Virus record (IMG/VR): IMGVR_UViG_3300030329_004321
Span: 648 to 28,875 of that record
DNA: 28,228 nt
Strand: one strand, 5' to 3'
Source: a virus
Both the position numbers and the translations under genes were made by a program. A model generated the notes under the pieces. It did no database searches and was not told the DNA's origin. It saw nothing but the letters and a program-made list of their open reading frames with translations. Below, piece by piece: positions 9,342 through 17,576 of this stretch. Every line of letters begins with the position of its first letter. The first letter of the stretch is position 1.

Positions 9342-10316
9342 TTATGCAGTTAAGTTAAATATGCCGTAGTTAGCGTTAGGCGATCTTGCAGTTAAAGTCC
9401 ACTCTGTTACAAGTAATCTTTTGTCATTATCACCCGAAGAAGCTAATTCTTTAGTTTGGAATGGTCTTAAATAGGAAACTTCCCATTTATCCATTTCTAA
9501 AATATCAACTCTATTCGCTTGTTGGTATCTATCTGGAACGAAATTTACTTCGCCAAAATCTGATACATACACATCAACAGCACCAATAACAGTTTTGTCA
9601 TCAACGTTTTTATAAAGCGTTGCTACACCGTTAAAAGCACTTGCTAGTTGCTTATGAGAAGCGGTCATTAATACTACGTCTGGATTTCCACCCAATTCGT
9701 AACATTTTTTCAAACCAGCTTTTAATAAAGTTTCAGTATATGTACGATTTGTACCACCCGCAATAGCGGTAGCTCCCGTACCTGCGGGGCTGGCACTTGG
9801 AGAGCCGTTAGTAGCGAAGTTTCCTGCTGCACTTGAAGTTCCAGCTATATTTCCTCCGTACCACGTGCCAACTGAAGCTGATTCACGTGCAGTACCGGAA
9901 GCTCCGGCTGCTTTTGCATTTTCAACTCCTATGTTTGCGTGCTCTATATCTCGTTTTATTTCTTTTCCAGCTTTCGCTAACTGATATGCCAGTTCGTCAC
10001 CGCGCCCTGCATTTTTTACAGTTTGGTCTGTGCCAGATACCCCAACAACTTTAGTTGAGATTTGTGTGTAGTTTCCTAATCTTACTGTTGCTGCGCGACT
10101 TTCTAGAGCGTGGTCGTCACCCTCTTTTTGTGCATTCGCAGCTACAGCAGCTAGTCCATCGGTTTGCCACTCGTGAAGTGTTTGAGAAGCTGAACCGGTT
10201 GCTGCATTGGAAATGAAAGGTGTCTCAGTTGGTGCGATGTTATATATCACGTCAGCAAGATCCTCTCTTATACCAATACGGTCGTATGTTTCTACAGTAT
10301 TTGTAGGTACACCCAT
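9342..10316 (-). CDS. Major capsid protein, SU10 / DUF5309 type (324 aa)
   Basis: The opening MGVPTNTVETYDRIGIREDL with IYNIAPTETPFISNA and LHEWQTDGLA is characteristic of the SU10-type capsid family (DUF5309), an HK97-fold coat protein. The other family landmarks are also present: a G-N-Y-T-Q-I-S-T-K motif near residue 75, GRGDELAYQLAKAGKEIKRDIEHA near 105-130, and a C-terminal KWEVSYLRPFQTKELASSGD. The length of 324 matches the family. It follows the scaffold gene by nine bases and is followed by a terminator, as expected for the most expressed late gene. A Gly/Ser/Ala-rich insert at residues about 140-190 may be a surface loop. Confidence 0.92.
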   Translation of the reverse strand: MGVPTNTVETYDRIGIREDLADVIYNIAPTETPFISNAATGSASQTLHEWQTDGLAAVAANAQKEGDDHALESRAATVRLGNYTQISTKVVGVSGTDQTVKNAGRGDELAYQLAKAGKEIKRDIEHANIGVENAKAAGASGTARESASVGTWYGGNIAGTSSAAGNFATNGSPSASPAGTGATAIAGGTNRTYTETLLKAGLKKCYELGGNPDVVLMTASHKQLASAFNGVATLYKNVDDKTVIGAVDVYVSDFGEVNFVPDRYQQANRVDILEMDKWEVSYLRPFQTKELASSGDNDKRLLVTEWTLTARSPNANYGIFNLTA

Positions 10317-10325
10317 TTTTAACTC

Positions 10326-11339
10326 CTATTTGTTAAAAAGCATTTCTTTCAGCACCTTTTGTGCGTCCCGAACATGCCCCGTTTTTTTCAGTTTGCTTAC
10401 GCTATCTTTCATACGCTTTGTATTATCAGAATCTTCCCGAACGTTCGTCGCATTAGAACTAACTACTTTCGGCGCTTTATTAACTTTCTTGTTTGCTAAT
10501 TTAGTTTTCTTTAGTTGGTTATAACGATAAGCATCTGCTAACATTATAACTGACCTATGGTCGACTAACATAGATATTTCCTGATCGGTATATCCAATTT
10601 CTTTAGCGAAATTAACAAGATTGTTATTAAATTGCTTTCCTTTAGCTTCGTCTTTATAAATTGGCAACTTCTCTTTCAAAAGTTCACGCTCTTTAGCAAT
10701 ATAATTTTTATATATTTTTTCTTGCTCCGTGCGTTGCTCTTGTTGAATCCGTTGTTGTTCTTGTTGAGCTAAAGTTTTTAATTCCTGTTGCCTATCGTAT
10801 TCCGCTTTTTGAACGGCATAGGTTTGGGGATCATCTTGAGCTAACTTAACCCAATCTATATTTTGATCTGCGTTTAAACTTTCGTTTAATACTTTTAATT
10901 TTTCAGCGTAATCGTCTCGCGCTCGCTTGACTGCATCTTGCTCAGTTTTTAAACTTTCTTGTTGTGTATCTAATTCACGACGTTGATTGCCTAAATCTTG
11001 AGTTTTTTTGGTATAGTCTGATTCTCTGGAGTAACCTTTAAGAAGTTCATCGAGGGTAACTTTTTGATTATTACCGTTAATAGTAACATCGTAAAGTTCC
11101 TCTTGACTTTCTAATCGGGCTTCCTCGTTTTCAACTATGTCGTCTGCCGTAATATCGTCATCTGAGAGTTCCGCTTGATCTTCTTGAAGATTGCTTTCCT
11201 CTTTATCTGATAATTCCGTTTTTGGCTCTTCGTTGCTCGCAGTCTCTTTTTCTAAAAGCGTCGCGAAAGCCTGTGCTGTTTCATCAGTTTTGTAGGTTGG
11301 TTTTGAAACAGCAGAATCTTGTTCAGATTGCTCTGCCAT
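10326..11339 (-). CDS. Capsid scaffold protein (337 aa)
   Basis: Directly upstream of the capsid gene. The first 85 residues are acidic and disordered (runs of Asp and Glu). Residues about 115-235 form a long Gln/Glu/Arg/Lys coiled coil (QEQQRIQQEQRTEQEKI). The C-terminus is short and basic (TGHVRDAQKVLKEMLFNK), the kind of helix that contacts the coat protein in P22-type scaffolds. No protease motif is visible, so it is probably recycled or expelled. Call rests on architecture and position. Confidence 0.8.
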   Translation of the reverse strand: MAEQSEQDSAVSKPTYKTDETAQAFATLLEKETASNEEPKTELSDKEESNLQEDQAELSDDDITADDIVENEEARLESQEELYDVTINGNNQKVTLDELLKGYSRESDYTKKTQDLGNQRRELDTQQESLKTEQDAVKRARDDYAEKLKVLNESLNADQNIDWVKLAQDDPQTYAVQKAEYDRQQELKTLAQQEQQRIQQEQRTEQEKIYKNYIAKERELLKEKLPIYKDEAKGKQFNNNLVNFAKEIGYTDQEISMLVDHRSVIMLADAYRYNQLKKTKLANKKVNKAPKVVSSNATNVREDSDNTKRMKDSVSKLKKTGHVRDAQKVLKEMLFNK

Positions 11340-11348
11340 TATAACTCC

Positions 11349-11597
11349 TTATTGTTTATCTGTCTGTTTTGTCGCCAATTTTCCAGTCTCTAAAACAGAC
11401 TTCAGTTGCACCAAAAGACTATCAAACATTCTTGTCATCAAAAATATTTTTTCACGTCCTTCGGAATCTCGTATCGGTGTGTTTATCCACTCCTGATATA
11501 AATTCGTTTTTATTGTATTTATAGTTTCAACAAATATTTCATCTTCTAATATTTGTTTTGCTCGTAATCCTCGTTGTTTTTCTTTTTCTAAATCCAT
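11349..11597 (-). CDS. Small helical late protein (82 aa)
   Basis: A short helical protein (LRAKQILEDEIFVETINTIKTNLYQEWINTPIRDSEGREKIF). Small proteins of this type, with a W-x-x-T-P(I) turn followed by charged residues, commonly lie between portal and scaffold genes in podoviruses. They have no assigned function. ATG start sharing one base with the upstream stop. Confidence 0.6.
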   Translation of the reverse strand: MDLEKEKQRGLRAKQILEDEIFVETINTIKTNLYQEWINTPIRDSEGREKIFLMTRMFDSLLVQLKSVLETGKLATKQTDKQ

Positions 11598-12457
11598 TAT
11601 CTTCCACCATAAAAGCCACCGAGTTTTTTATTATATTTACTTGTTGGAGATTTAACTGTATTTATTATGTTTTGTTGTAAAGCTTGTTGATACGCTTTTT
11701 CATCTCTTTCTCGTTTACCTTCTCTATTAGTTTTTAATAAATAACTACTATCATCAGAAGGTTTAGTTCCTTGTCCTTTTTCTTGACCTGTAATAGTTGT
11801 TGGTTGATCTTGAACTGTAATAATGTTTTTAACAGCATCATCTACGTTTTCTTGGAAAAGTAACGGGTTAATATTAAAAGTAGATTTATCATCTTCATTT
11901 TTACCGGAATAAAAACCCCTTTTAGTTAGTTCGTCTATAATAAAATTTCTTCTGGTTTCATTTAATTTTCCAAAAGCTAAATTTAATAAAGGGTGCATTA
12001 TAGTACCGCCAACTGTAAATTCATCACCTTTACTTTGTAAATAACCTAAAGGATGATTTTTTATCCAGCCGTCTTTTAAATAATTTATTAAATCAAAATC
12101 TGACATTTCTGACATTTCTTCAGAAGAATAATATGGTCTTTCTTCTACCCTATCTTCTCGGTCTTGTTTTTCATCATACATAGATTTTCCAAAAGTTTCT
12201 ATTGGCTGACAAATACCATCAACTAACATATAACCTTCTTGACAAGGATCAACAATTTCATCTTCGGCAGAAAAATCTAATTGCGGATTTGGGTATAAAT
12301 CAGTTGATTTTAACGTGCCCGCTTTTTCTTGTTCTGTTCTAATATCAAAAATTGGATTTCGTATATCGTCGTTTGCCATTGTTTGATTAAATCCTCCGGC
12401 ATTAATATACGCATCAATAATGTTTTGTGCACCTGTGCTTTGCAAAAAAGGATTCAT
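11597..12457 (-). CDS. Hypothetical late protein with a C-x-E-G-Y...C motif (286 aa)
   Basis: No family is assigned. Residues about 70-90 hold a small knuckle, DPCQEGYMLVDGICQPIE, a motif that recurs in uncharacterised proteins encoded near phage portal genes. The rest is hydrophilic with low complexity at the C-terminus (KYNKKLGGFYGGR). There is no signal peptide or membrane segment. It is coupled to the portal gene by a one-base overlap. A virion or assembly role is inferred from position alone. Confidence 0.55.
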   Translation of the reverse strand: MNPFLQSTGAQNIIDAYINAGGFNQTMANDDIRNPIFDIRTEQEKAGTLKSTDLYPNPQLDFSAEDEIVDPCQEGYMLVDGICQPIETFGKSMYDEKQDREDRVEERPYYSSEEMSEMSDFDLINYLKDGWIKNHPLGYLQSKGDEFTVGGTIMHPLLNLAFGKLNETRRNFIIDELTKRGFYSGKNEDDKSTFNINPLLFQENVDDAVKNIITVQDQPTTITGQEKGQGTKPSDDSSYLLKTNREGKRERDEKAYQQALQQNIINTVKSPTSKYNKKLGGFYGGR

Positions 12458-14469
12458 TAATTTAATCCTTGTTCAATAATTTTAGACGCTAATTTTTCTT
12501 TTTCCAAACTATCTACTTTTTGATCCTTGATAATTTGCGAAGCTAATTTCTGTTCGTCTAAATTTAGTTTTTGCATTTTTATAACATTATCCTGTTGTTG
12601 TTTTTGTTGTTTAAGTTGTATATCCGCTTGGTTCTTCGCGTTTCTCATTTGTATATCTTGTTGTGCGACTTGAACCGCAGGATCAACTTCGGGAGGTTTA
12701 GGCGGTTGCGGTGGAGTAGTTGCCGGATTCATAAAAAACTCAGTAGCGTTTTTATATCCAGCGTTCTCTAAATATTTTTCTAACGTATTGTAAACATTTT
12801 GAGGGGTTACTAAACCTAGTCCGCCTTGTGCAATTAATTTTTCTTGAACACCTAAAACTTGTTGTAAAACTTCTAATCGTTGGTCTTGGTTTCCCGTTCC
12901 TAAACCAACTTGAACAGTAACGTCGTAACGATTTGCCCATTCGCGAGGATTCATACTTACAAAATCCCCTCGTAAACGAATGATACGCTCTTTATCTTGG
13001 TATTCACAAAGACATTTGAAAATATTTTTAAATATATCCTTAACGCCTTCGGCAAAATTACGCGCTATTAATTCAATTCGTTGTGTACTAGCGTTCATCA
13101 TTTGATTAACGCTTTGCGCTGATGTATGCGATTTATTAATCGTATCGGGATTCATACCCGTTAATTGTTTACCGACACCGCTACGTTGCTCTTTCAAATC
13201 ATCAATTTTTTGCAACATCATTAAACCGTCGCCTAAAAAGTTTGGTGTTTGTAAAGGCGTTACGGCGTTAGGTGATTTAACCCTAACGATTCCACCTGCT
13301 CTGCTTGTGAGCAAGTCATCAAGATTTGCTTGTCCGTCTACAACAACCGTACGTCCGTTGTTAAGAAAATACATATTATCGAGCGTGTTACGAAGTACTG
13401 CAGTTTTTGTTAATTGTAAATCTGCGATTAAATCGTAAAAGCTTAAACCAAAAAATCTATGGGGCATTGGTATTGCTACCGCTACCGCAAAAGGTATAAT
13501 AGGTATTTCCTCGTTTTCTAATAAAACGTAATTGTTATAACCACTTCCGCCTACTGTAATTTTTCGTAGTTCCGCGATACCGTCGTTATCGTAATCACAT
13601 TTCATATAAACTTCGGTTATAGAAACCACCCTTAACGAAGGATCTATTGTACTAGCTTCTAATTCCGTAGTTTCGTCGTCGTAACTTCTTCTAGTCGTAG
13701 CTTCGGTATTGAAAATAGCTTCTTCCGAAGAAGGAAGTTCTTCTACCAATTTTTTATCATATCCCATATCTATTAATTCAGATACGGTTTTAAAAACACG
13801 TTGCGCGATAAAATCACAATCGTCTATTGATTTCGCTCGTTTGCTAACAAGCATTTCTTCCGGAGCGACGTTTTCAATACATACGCGTCCAATATCTTTA
13901 ACCCTTTTAACGTCTACGTCATACGAAATATCGACACCGCCGGAATTGTTTTCGTATTCGCTTTCTTCAACTTTAATAATTTCAACTTCGTTATCTAATT
14001 CTAACGCTTGAAGTTCTTCTTCGGTTAAATTTTTATAGTATTCCTTTTTTTGTTCTTTTGATTTCTTATAATACGTTTTAACAAAACCGTTTTTAGACAA
14101 TAACGCGTCTTTAAACATTGTATGAAGAATTTTAAATCCTTCATTATCTTTTTGGAAAACGTAATTACAATAATCCGAAACTTGTGCAGCGTATTCTACA
14201 TCTTCGGGGTTCGTCGGATCAAAATTTACTATTTTGTCACCTTGCGTGAACATACGCATTAAGCTCGGGAGGATTGCTTCAATAACTTCTAGTAAATCTT
14301 GGCTAACAACACTTGAACGACCTTCGACTTCGTTACCTAACGGCTCTCCTAAATAATATTTAAGCGCGTTTTGGCGTTGTGAAGATAATTCTGACGCATA
14401 AAACCCTAAACTATTTTGAATTTCTTGCGATACTAAAGATAGTAGCTTCGTTTTTGTTAATTTTGCCAT
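12457..14469 (-). CDS. Portal protein, P22-like (670 aa)
   Basis: The ring through which DNA enters and leaves the capsid. The N-terminal region has ALKYYLGEPLGNEVEGRSSVVSQDL, the usual portal landmark in which the protein recognises duplex DNA, and YNNYVLLENEEIPIIPF near residue 330. The crown/stem region has LRNTLDNMYFLNNGR and the conserved SGVGKQLTGMNPDTINKS. A wing-like strand follows (MNPREWANRYDVTVQVGLGTGNQDQR). The last 90 residues are a Gln/Lys-rich coil (QLKQQKQQQDN) that could form the internal barrel. Terminase lies immediately upstream and scaffold and capsid downstream, as in P22-like phages. Confidence 0.92.
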   Translation of the reverse strand: MAKLTKTKLLSLVSQEIQNSLGFYASELSSQRQNALKYYLGEPLGNEVEGRSSVVSQDLLEVIEAILPSLMRMFTQGDKIVNFDPTNPEDVEYAAQVSDYCNYVFQKDNEGFKILHTMFKDALLSKNGFVKTYYKKSKEQKKEYYKNLTEEELQALELDNEVEIIKVEESEYENNSGGVDISYDVDVKRVKDIGRVCIENVAPEEMLVSKRAKSIDDCDFIAQRVFKTVSELIDMGYDKKLVEELPSSEEAIFNTEATTRRSYDDETTELEASTIDPSLRVVSITEVYMKCDYDNDGIAELRKITVGGSGYNNYVLLENEEIPIIPFAVAVAIPMPHRFFGLSFYDLIADLQLTKTAVLRNTLDNMYFLNNGRTVVVDGQANLDDLLTSRAGGIVRVKSPNAVTPLQTPNFLGDGLMMLQKIDDLKEQRSGVGKQLTGMNPDTINKSHTSAQSVNQMMNASTQRIELIARNFAEGVKDIFKNIFKCLCEYQDKERIIRLRGDFVSMNPREWANRYDVTVQVGLGTGNQDQRLEVLQQVLGVQEKLIAQGGLGLVTPQNVYNTLEKYLENAGYKNATEFFMNPATTPPQPPKPPEVDPAVQVAQQDIQMRNAKNQADIQLKQQKQQQDNVIKMQKLNLDEQKLASQIIKDQKVDSLEKEKLASKIIEQGLN

Positions 14470-14472
14470 TCG

Positions 14473-15723
14473 TTAAACTATTCCTATATTCTTGTATTCT
14501 AATTTGGTTGTCCATTGTGTTGTTTGTTGATTCCCTACAGCGAAATATCGAAATGAATCAGAAGCGTGGGACGTCCAATCGTGAACGGGTTTGTTTTTTA
14601 TTTCCCCTTTATCGTTTGTAGACCATCGATATTGCCGTAAGGCGTCTAAACCGTCCTTACAATTTTCGTAATCCCACCAACAACGAGATAGAATCATACG
14701 TACTGCGTTTATTCCATCTTCAATAGATAGTTTGGGTACGATTGACGTTCGCAATCCTAAACTTTGCGCTGTTTCTAATCTTGATACCCCCGTCCCTATT
14801 TCGCGCACATTCGCGTCGTGAGGTAAATAATGGGTATCGTAAATATATTTTTTTTGATCTAATAATTGCGCGTAGTATTCTAAAGATTCACCGCTATCTT
14901 CAATATAATCTATTATATGAAAAGCGCTTCCTTTTGTTTGCACCAGCCAAATACTCGTCTTATCTGCCATCCCAAGATCCCAGAATGTATTTACTTTTAA
15001 TCCGGTTTCGTACGGCACTTTGGTTATACGGTTTTCTTCTTCCGCTAATTGTAAACCTTTAGCGTATATAGAGCCGATAGCTGCGCTATCGAACGAACAT
15101 TCAAATTCCGCTTCATATATTTCTTCGGGCATTAAATGTTTTGCTTCGTTCAATTCTAAATCCGATATAATGCCGGTTTTAGAAGCGGGAAACATTTCCG
15201 CGTACCAACTTTCTTGATGTAACGCGTAATCGTATAAATCAAAAAAACTGTTATGTCCTTGCGGTGTCCCTATTCCTATCATAAACCCGTTACGGTCTGA
15301 CAAGGCAGGGCGGATTACTTCCGTCCAAAGTCTAGGTGGCATTTGCGCTACTTCGTCTAGTACAACACCGTCTATATATAATCCCCTCAAACTATCGGGA
15401 CGTTCGCATCCTAATAATTGTATTCTTGCGCCGTTGGGTAAATCACATCGTAATTCTGTTTCGTGGTAATTTACATCCGGTAACACACCGGTATATTCTT
15501 TGACGTAGTCCCAAGCGTTTTTTTTCGCCATTGCATACGTCGGGCAAACATAATAATATCGAGGGCGTGGTAATTGGTTTTGTAACGCCTTCTTTATAAG
15601 TTCGTTTATACAAAGAACCGTTTTTCCAAATCGCCTATGGCAAACTAAAACGTTAAATCGTTTTAATTTATTATGGATTTCTTTTTGTAATTTTCGCGGT
15701 TTGTACGGGATTACGATTTTCAT
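14473..15723 (-). CDS. Terminase large subunit
   Basis: The packaging motor, ATPase plus nuclease. A Walker A-type loop HRRFGKT lies at residues 29-35, the Walker B strand and catalytic Glu at VVLDE (120-124), and a coupling-type GIGTPQG at 150-156. The nuclease domain shows the first acidic residue in FWDLG (Asp249), a HD pair near 302-303 and the last acidic residue in HASDSF (Asp389). At 416 residues it is short but complete for this lineage. ATG start; it ends three bases before the portal gene and overlaps the small basic protein upstream by four bases. Confidence 0.95.
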   Translation of the reverse strand: MKIVIPYKPRKLQKEIHNKLKRFNVLVCHRRFGKTVLCINELIKKALQNQLPRPRYYYVCPTYAMAKKNAWDYVKEYTGVLPDVNYHETELRCDLPNGARIQLLGCERPDSLRGLYIDGVVLDEVAQMPPRLWTEVIRPALSDRNGFMIGIGTPQGHNSFFDLYDYALHQESWYAEMFPASKTGIISDLELNEAKHLMPEEIYEAEFECSFDSAAIGSIYAKGLQLAEEENRITKVPYETGLKVNTFWDLGMADKTSIWLVQTKGSAFHIIDYIEDSGESLEYYAQLLDQKKYIYDTHYLPHDANVREIGTGVSRLETAQSLGLRTSIVPKLSIEDGINAVRMILSRCWWDYENCKDGLDALRQYRWSTNDKGEIKNKPVHDWTSHASDSFRYFAVGNQQTTQWTTKLEYKNIGIV

Positions 15724-15950
15724 ACGTCATTTTTTTGCCCATCTAAATAATCGCGAACACCCGCTACGTCTTTTCCTTTAACTTGGGATTTCCCCACGCT
15801 TTCGGGATAAGTTGTTTTATTATTGATTGCGATAACCAATTCCTTAAACGGATCGTTAAACGGTTTTCTATTATATTTCTTCTTATCTTTTTTTACGCGC
15901 ATTTTATATTTTGAAGTCCTTAAATCCTTCGCCATTGGATTAATCGCCAT
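15720..15950 (-). CDS. Small basic late protein upstream of terminase (76 aa)
   Basis: I place the start at the ATG at 15950, because GAGGGG lies about ten bases upstream, rather than at an in-frame TTG at 15968 that overlaps that ribosome site. The protein is basic in its first half (KYKMRVKKDKKKYNRKPF) and ends YLDGQKNDV. Similar Lys/Arg-rich small proteins are common beside terminase genes; no function is known. Its stop overlaps the terminase start by four bases, so the two are probably co-translated. Confidence 0.6.
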   Translation of the reverse strand: MAINPMAKDLRTSKYKMRVKKDKKKYNRKPFNDPFKELVIAINNKTTYPESVGKSQVKGKDVAGVRDYLDGQKNDV

Positions 15951-16169
15951 AGTAAAAATTCCCCTCAATTAGAATAGGTAGTAAGACTAATACTTCCAAC
16001 CCTTCGGGGTACAAAAGCTAGGAAAAAAGCCAATCTCAAAGAAAAATATTTGAAAAATCAACAAAAATATCAATCAAACTATTATTAGTAGTAAGAAACC
16101 AACGTAAATCCGCCAATATTTATCTAAATGACAAAAAAATAACAAGATTTCTTTACTTTTTTTACTTTT

Positions 16170-16184
16170 GTTCGCTATTTGTTC
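16170..16184 (+). promoter_or_regulatory. SOS-box-like GTTC-N7-GTTC site in the terminase gap
   Basis: The plus strand reads GTTC GCTATTT GTTC. This is the direct-repeat form established for LexA binding in Alphaproteobacteria. It matches the site at 17563-17577 at 14 of 15 positions, including six of seven spacer bases, although that copy is on the other strand. Binding protein is inferred: host LexA or the LexA-like protein encoded at 18884-19153. Confidence 0.55.
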
Positions 16185-16272
16185 TTTTTTTCATAGAAAT
16201 TTCGTCTTAAAAAGTCTTTTTGAAGGAAAACTCTTTCAATTAAACGTTGTTCTATAAGGATTTATGGATCTA

Positions 16273-16302
16273 ACCGTTACATACCGTTACAGTACTTTGT
16301 AA
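16273..16302. repeat. Tandem 10-bp repeats with overlapping inverted repeat
   Basis: ACCGTTACA occurs at 16273-16281 and again at 16283-16291, spaced exactly one helical turn. The second copy runs into an inverted repeat TTACA (16287-16291), six bases, TGTAA (16298-16302). Same-face repeats like these usually bind a protein. They lie about 50 bases beyond the 51-residue ORF, between the terminase genes, so terminase small subunit is one candidate ligand. Confidence 0.45.
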
Positions 16303-16354
16303 TACAGTTAGTAGTCTTTTAGTATAGTTTTGGATAGTATTTAGACAGATTTAG

Positions 16355-16510
16355 TTAGTTTTTTATCTTTTTTATACTTAAAGATTTAATCTTACCGTCC
16401 TTAAACATTTTTTTAGTTAAAGTTCTTAATTTTGTAGCACTTAAATTACTGTTTCTAGTAAAGTTCATATCCCCAATACCTTTAACGTTTACTTTAATAT
16501 TATATTTCAT
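16355..16510 (-). CDS. Small basic hypothetical protein (51 aa)
   Basis: A 51-residue ORF starting at an ATG preceded by AAGG about nine bases upstream. The product is rich in Lys, Asn and Ile with an SNLSATKLRTLTKKMFKDGKI core and no Cys, signal peptide or membrane segment. It lies 23 bases downstream of terminase small subunit. The ribosome site and the fit into the operon support it; function unknown. Confidence 0.5.
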   Translation of the reverse strand: MKYNIKVNVKGIGDMNFTRNSNLSATKLRTLTKKMFKDGKIKSLSIKKIKN

Positions 16511-16533
16511 TTAATTTACCTTATATATTTCTG

Positions 16534-16986
16534 TTAATCTTTCTGCCACTCTATTTCTAATTTCTGTCCGTTACTGCCGGTCAAACTAATTTGTTGTTTA
16601 TCTGTACCGAATGTCTTTGGTGCTAACTTGGAAGCGACCCATTGTTTATGCTTAACCCAAATATCAACACTCTTTACGGTCGCAAGGTCTATTTCTTTAT
16701 TCGCTGCTTTTTCTATAGTGTTTCTAGCAACTTCTTCTGTTTCTGAAATTGTATAATCTATTCCGTCCTGTTTTGCCTGAACGTATGCATTTCTTAATTC
16801 GTACTTATCCATCCAAAGCCTCCACGTTCGCCAAGTAATTCCCTCTTGCTTTAGAGCGGATCTTATTGAAACACCTTTACTTAACAGTTCTAGAATGTTT
16901 CTTACGATCGTTTTGCTGTATTTTGTTGGACGACCTATTTTTGACGTACCAGATTGTTTTGTCTTTACCAATTGTGAATTTTCCAC
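16534..16986 (-). CDS. Terminase small subunit (Sf6-like)
   Basis: DNA-recognition subunit of the packaging enzyme. Residues about 18-62 form the helix-turn-helix region, GRPTKYSKTIVRNILELL followed by GVSIRSALKQEGITWRTWRLWM, the pattern of Sf6-type small terminases. The next segment (YVQAKQDGIDYTISETEEVAR) is the oligomerisation helix pair, and VDIWVKHKQWVASKLAPKTFG is the usual core before the C-terminal tail that contacts the portal or large subunit. The start is GTG; GGAAG lies six bases upstream. The large subunit is 810 bases away, an unusually wide separation. Confident call. Confidence 0.88.
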   Translation of the reverse strand: MENSQLVKTKQSGTSKIGRPTKYSKTIVRNILELLSKGVSIRSALKQEGITWRTWRLWMDKYELRNAYVQAKQDGIDYTISETEEVARNTIEKAANKEIDLATVKSVDIWVKHKQWVASKLAPKTFGTDKQQISLTGSNGQKLEIEWQKD

Positions 16987-17030
16987 TTAATACTTCCGCT
17001 ATTTTTTCTAATTCTTGTTGTTGTTCTTTA

Positions 17031-17222
17031 TCAATGGATTGTATATTTTTCACTTAAATCAAAAAACTCTTCCTTTTGCTTAAATGTTTGGACGAAGCTC
17101 AACGCGTCGCTTTTATCAACAAAGTTACTAAATCTAACAATAATCTCTGGCTGTAACGTATCGGGATTTTCAACGTAAAATAGCGTACACATTAAATCGT
17201 CATAATTTAGCAAATTTTTCAT
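17031..17222 (-). CDS. Hypothetical late-leader protein (63 aa)
   Basis: Second gene after the candidate late promoter. Mixed alpha/beta composition (LMCTLFYVENPDTLQPEIIVRFSNFVDKSDALSFVQTFKQ) suggests a small folded domain. ATG start lies 23 bases inside the previous gene. No known family recognised. Position at the head of the late operon, before terminase, is where phages often keep small regulatory or packaging accessory proteins. Confidence 0.55.
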   Translation of the reverse strand: MKNLLNYDDLMCTLFYVENPDTLQPEIIVRFSNFVDKSDALSFVQTFKQKEEFFDLSEKYTIH

Positions 17223-17466
17223 TTAATAAATACTTTATGTCCTCAGTTGAAAGATAATTAGTATGTTCTTTCATTTTGTTGTAAATGTTTAAAACATAAG
17301 AAGAATCTAAATTAGCCAAATCACAAATATATATAAAATCCTTGCTTTTTAGCCATTTTAAAGCTTCTCGACAATATCTTTTGTTGCTTTTACTATACCA
17401 AAAAAATCTATTGAAAGCGTCTAATAATCCTTGAATAATTACAGCACGAAAAAGTTTTTCTTCCAT
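17200..17466 (-). CDS. Hypothetical first gene of the late operon (88 aa)
   Basis: First ORF downstream of the terminator at 17476-17499. A helical protein with an aromatic, basic middle (FNRFFWYSKSNKRYCREALKWLKSKDFIYICDLANLDSSYVLNIYNKM) that could be a small DNA-binding fold: the DLANLDSSYVLNIYNKM part resembles a recognition-helix turn. No clear ribosome site precedes the ATG, which starts ten bases beyond the terminator T run, so translation may depend on read-through transcripts. Family unknown; DNA binding is a guess. Confidence 0.55.
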   Translation of the reverse strand: MEEKLFRAVIIQGLLDAFNRFFWYSKSNKRYCREALKWLKSKDFIYICDLANLDSSYVLNIYNKMKEHTNYLSTEDIKYLLNEKFAKL

Positions 17467-17475
17467 CGTGCAAAT

Positions 17476-17499
17476 AAAAAATCCCGTATAAAAACGGGA
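17476..17499 (-). terminator. Intrinsic terminator between late promoter and late operon
   Basis: On the minus strand TCCCGT, a 6-base loop, ACGGGA (spanning 17499-17482) is followed by six T residues. It lies only about 30-50 bases downstream of the predicted transcription start, and before the first late gene. A terminator in this place would block late transcription until antitermination, as at the lambda late promoter. It would also end the leftward early transcript. Confidence 0.8.
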
Positions 17500-17532
17500 C
17501 AGTCCTTACCTTATTTATGTAATTGTATATTA

Positions 17533-17560
17533 ATTATACTATTCGCTAACTTCTAGTAAG
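17533..17560 (-). promoter_or_regulatory. Candidate late promoter (leftward)
   Basis: A perfect TATAAT on the minus strand at 17538-17533. With 16-bp spacing the upstream hexamer is CTTACT (17560-17555), which matches the sigma-70 consensus at only three positions, so the promoter may need an activator or a special factor. Predicted start near 17526. Operator-like repeats surround the -35 region. Confidence 0.5.
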
Positions 17561-17576
17561 TAGAACAATTAGCGAA
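17542..17576. repeat. Inverted repeat around the late promoter -35 region
   Basis: Perfect 8-bp arms TTCGCTAA (17542-17549) and TTAGCGAA (17569-17576) with 19 bases between. The right arm lies inside the GTTC-N7-GTTC box and the left arm just upstream of the -10 hexamer. Such a symmetric pair would suit a dimeric regulator spanning the promoter. The arms could alternatively form a hairpin at the 3' end of the upstream mRNA. Confidence 0.55.

Larger units (their letters stand above)
15951..16354. other. Non-coding gap inside the late operon
   Basis: About 400 bases without a credible ORF on either strand, unusual in an operon whose other genes overlap. It holds a short UUCG-type hairpin (ACCC, loop TTCG, GGGT, 15999-16010), a GTTC-N7-GTTC box (16170-16184), tandem 10-bp repeats with an overlapping inverted repeat (16273-16302) and many A/T homopolymers. 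Lying between the two terminase genes, it could hold the packaging start (cos/pac) or a promoter for the large-subunit end of the operon. No convincing promoter was found on either strand. Confidence 0.6.

Noticed and set aside
10207-10524. Plus-strand ORFs opposite the capsid, scaffold, portal and terminase genes
   Set aside because: Their products are low complexity or hydrophobic, lack ribosome sites and lie opposite firmly identified genes; they are shadows.
16877-17053. A 58-residue minus-strand ORF starting at GTG
   Set aside because: It overlaps terminase small subunit by 110 bases out of frame and has no good ribosome site; the terminase assignment is firm.
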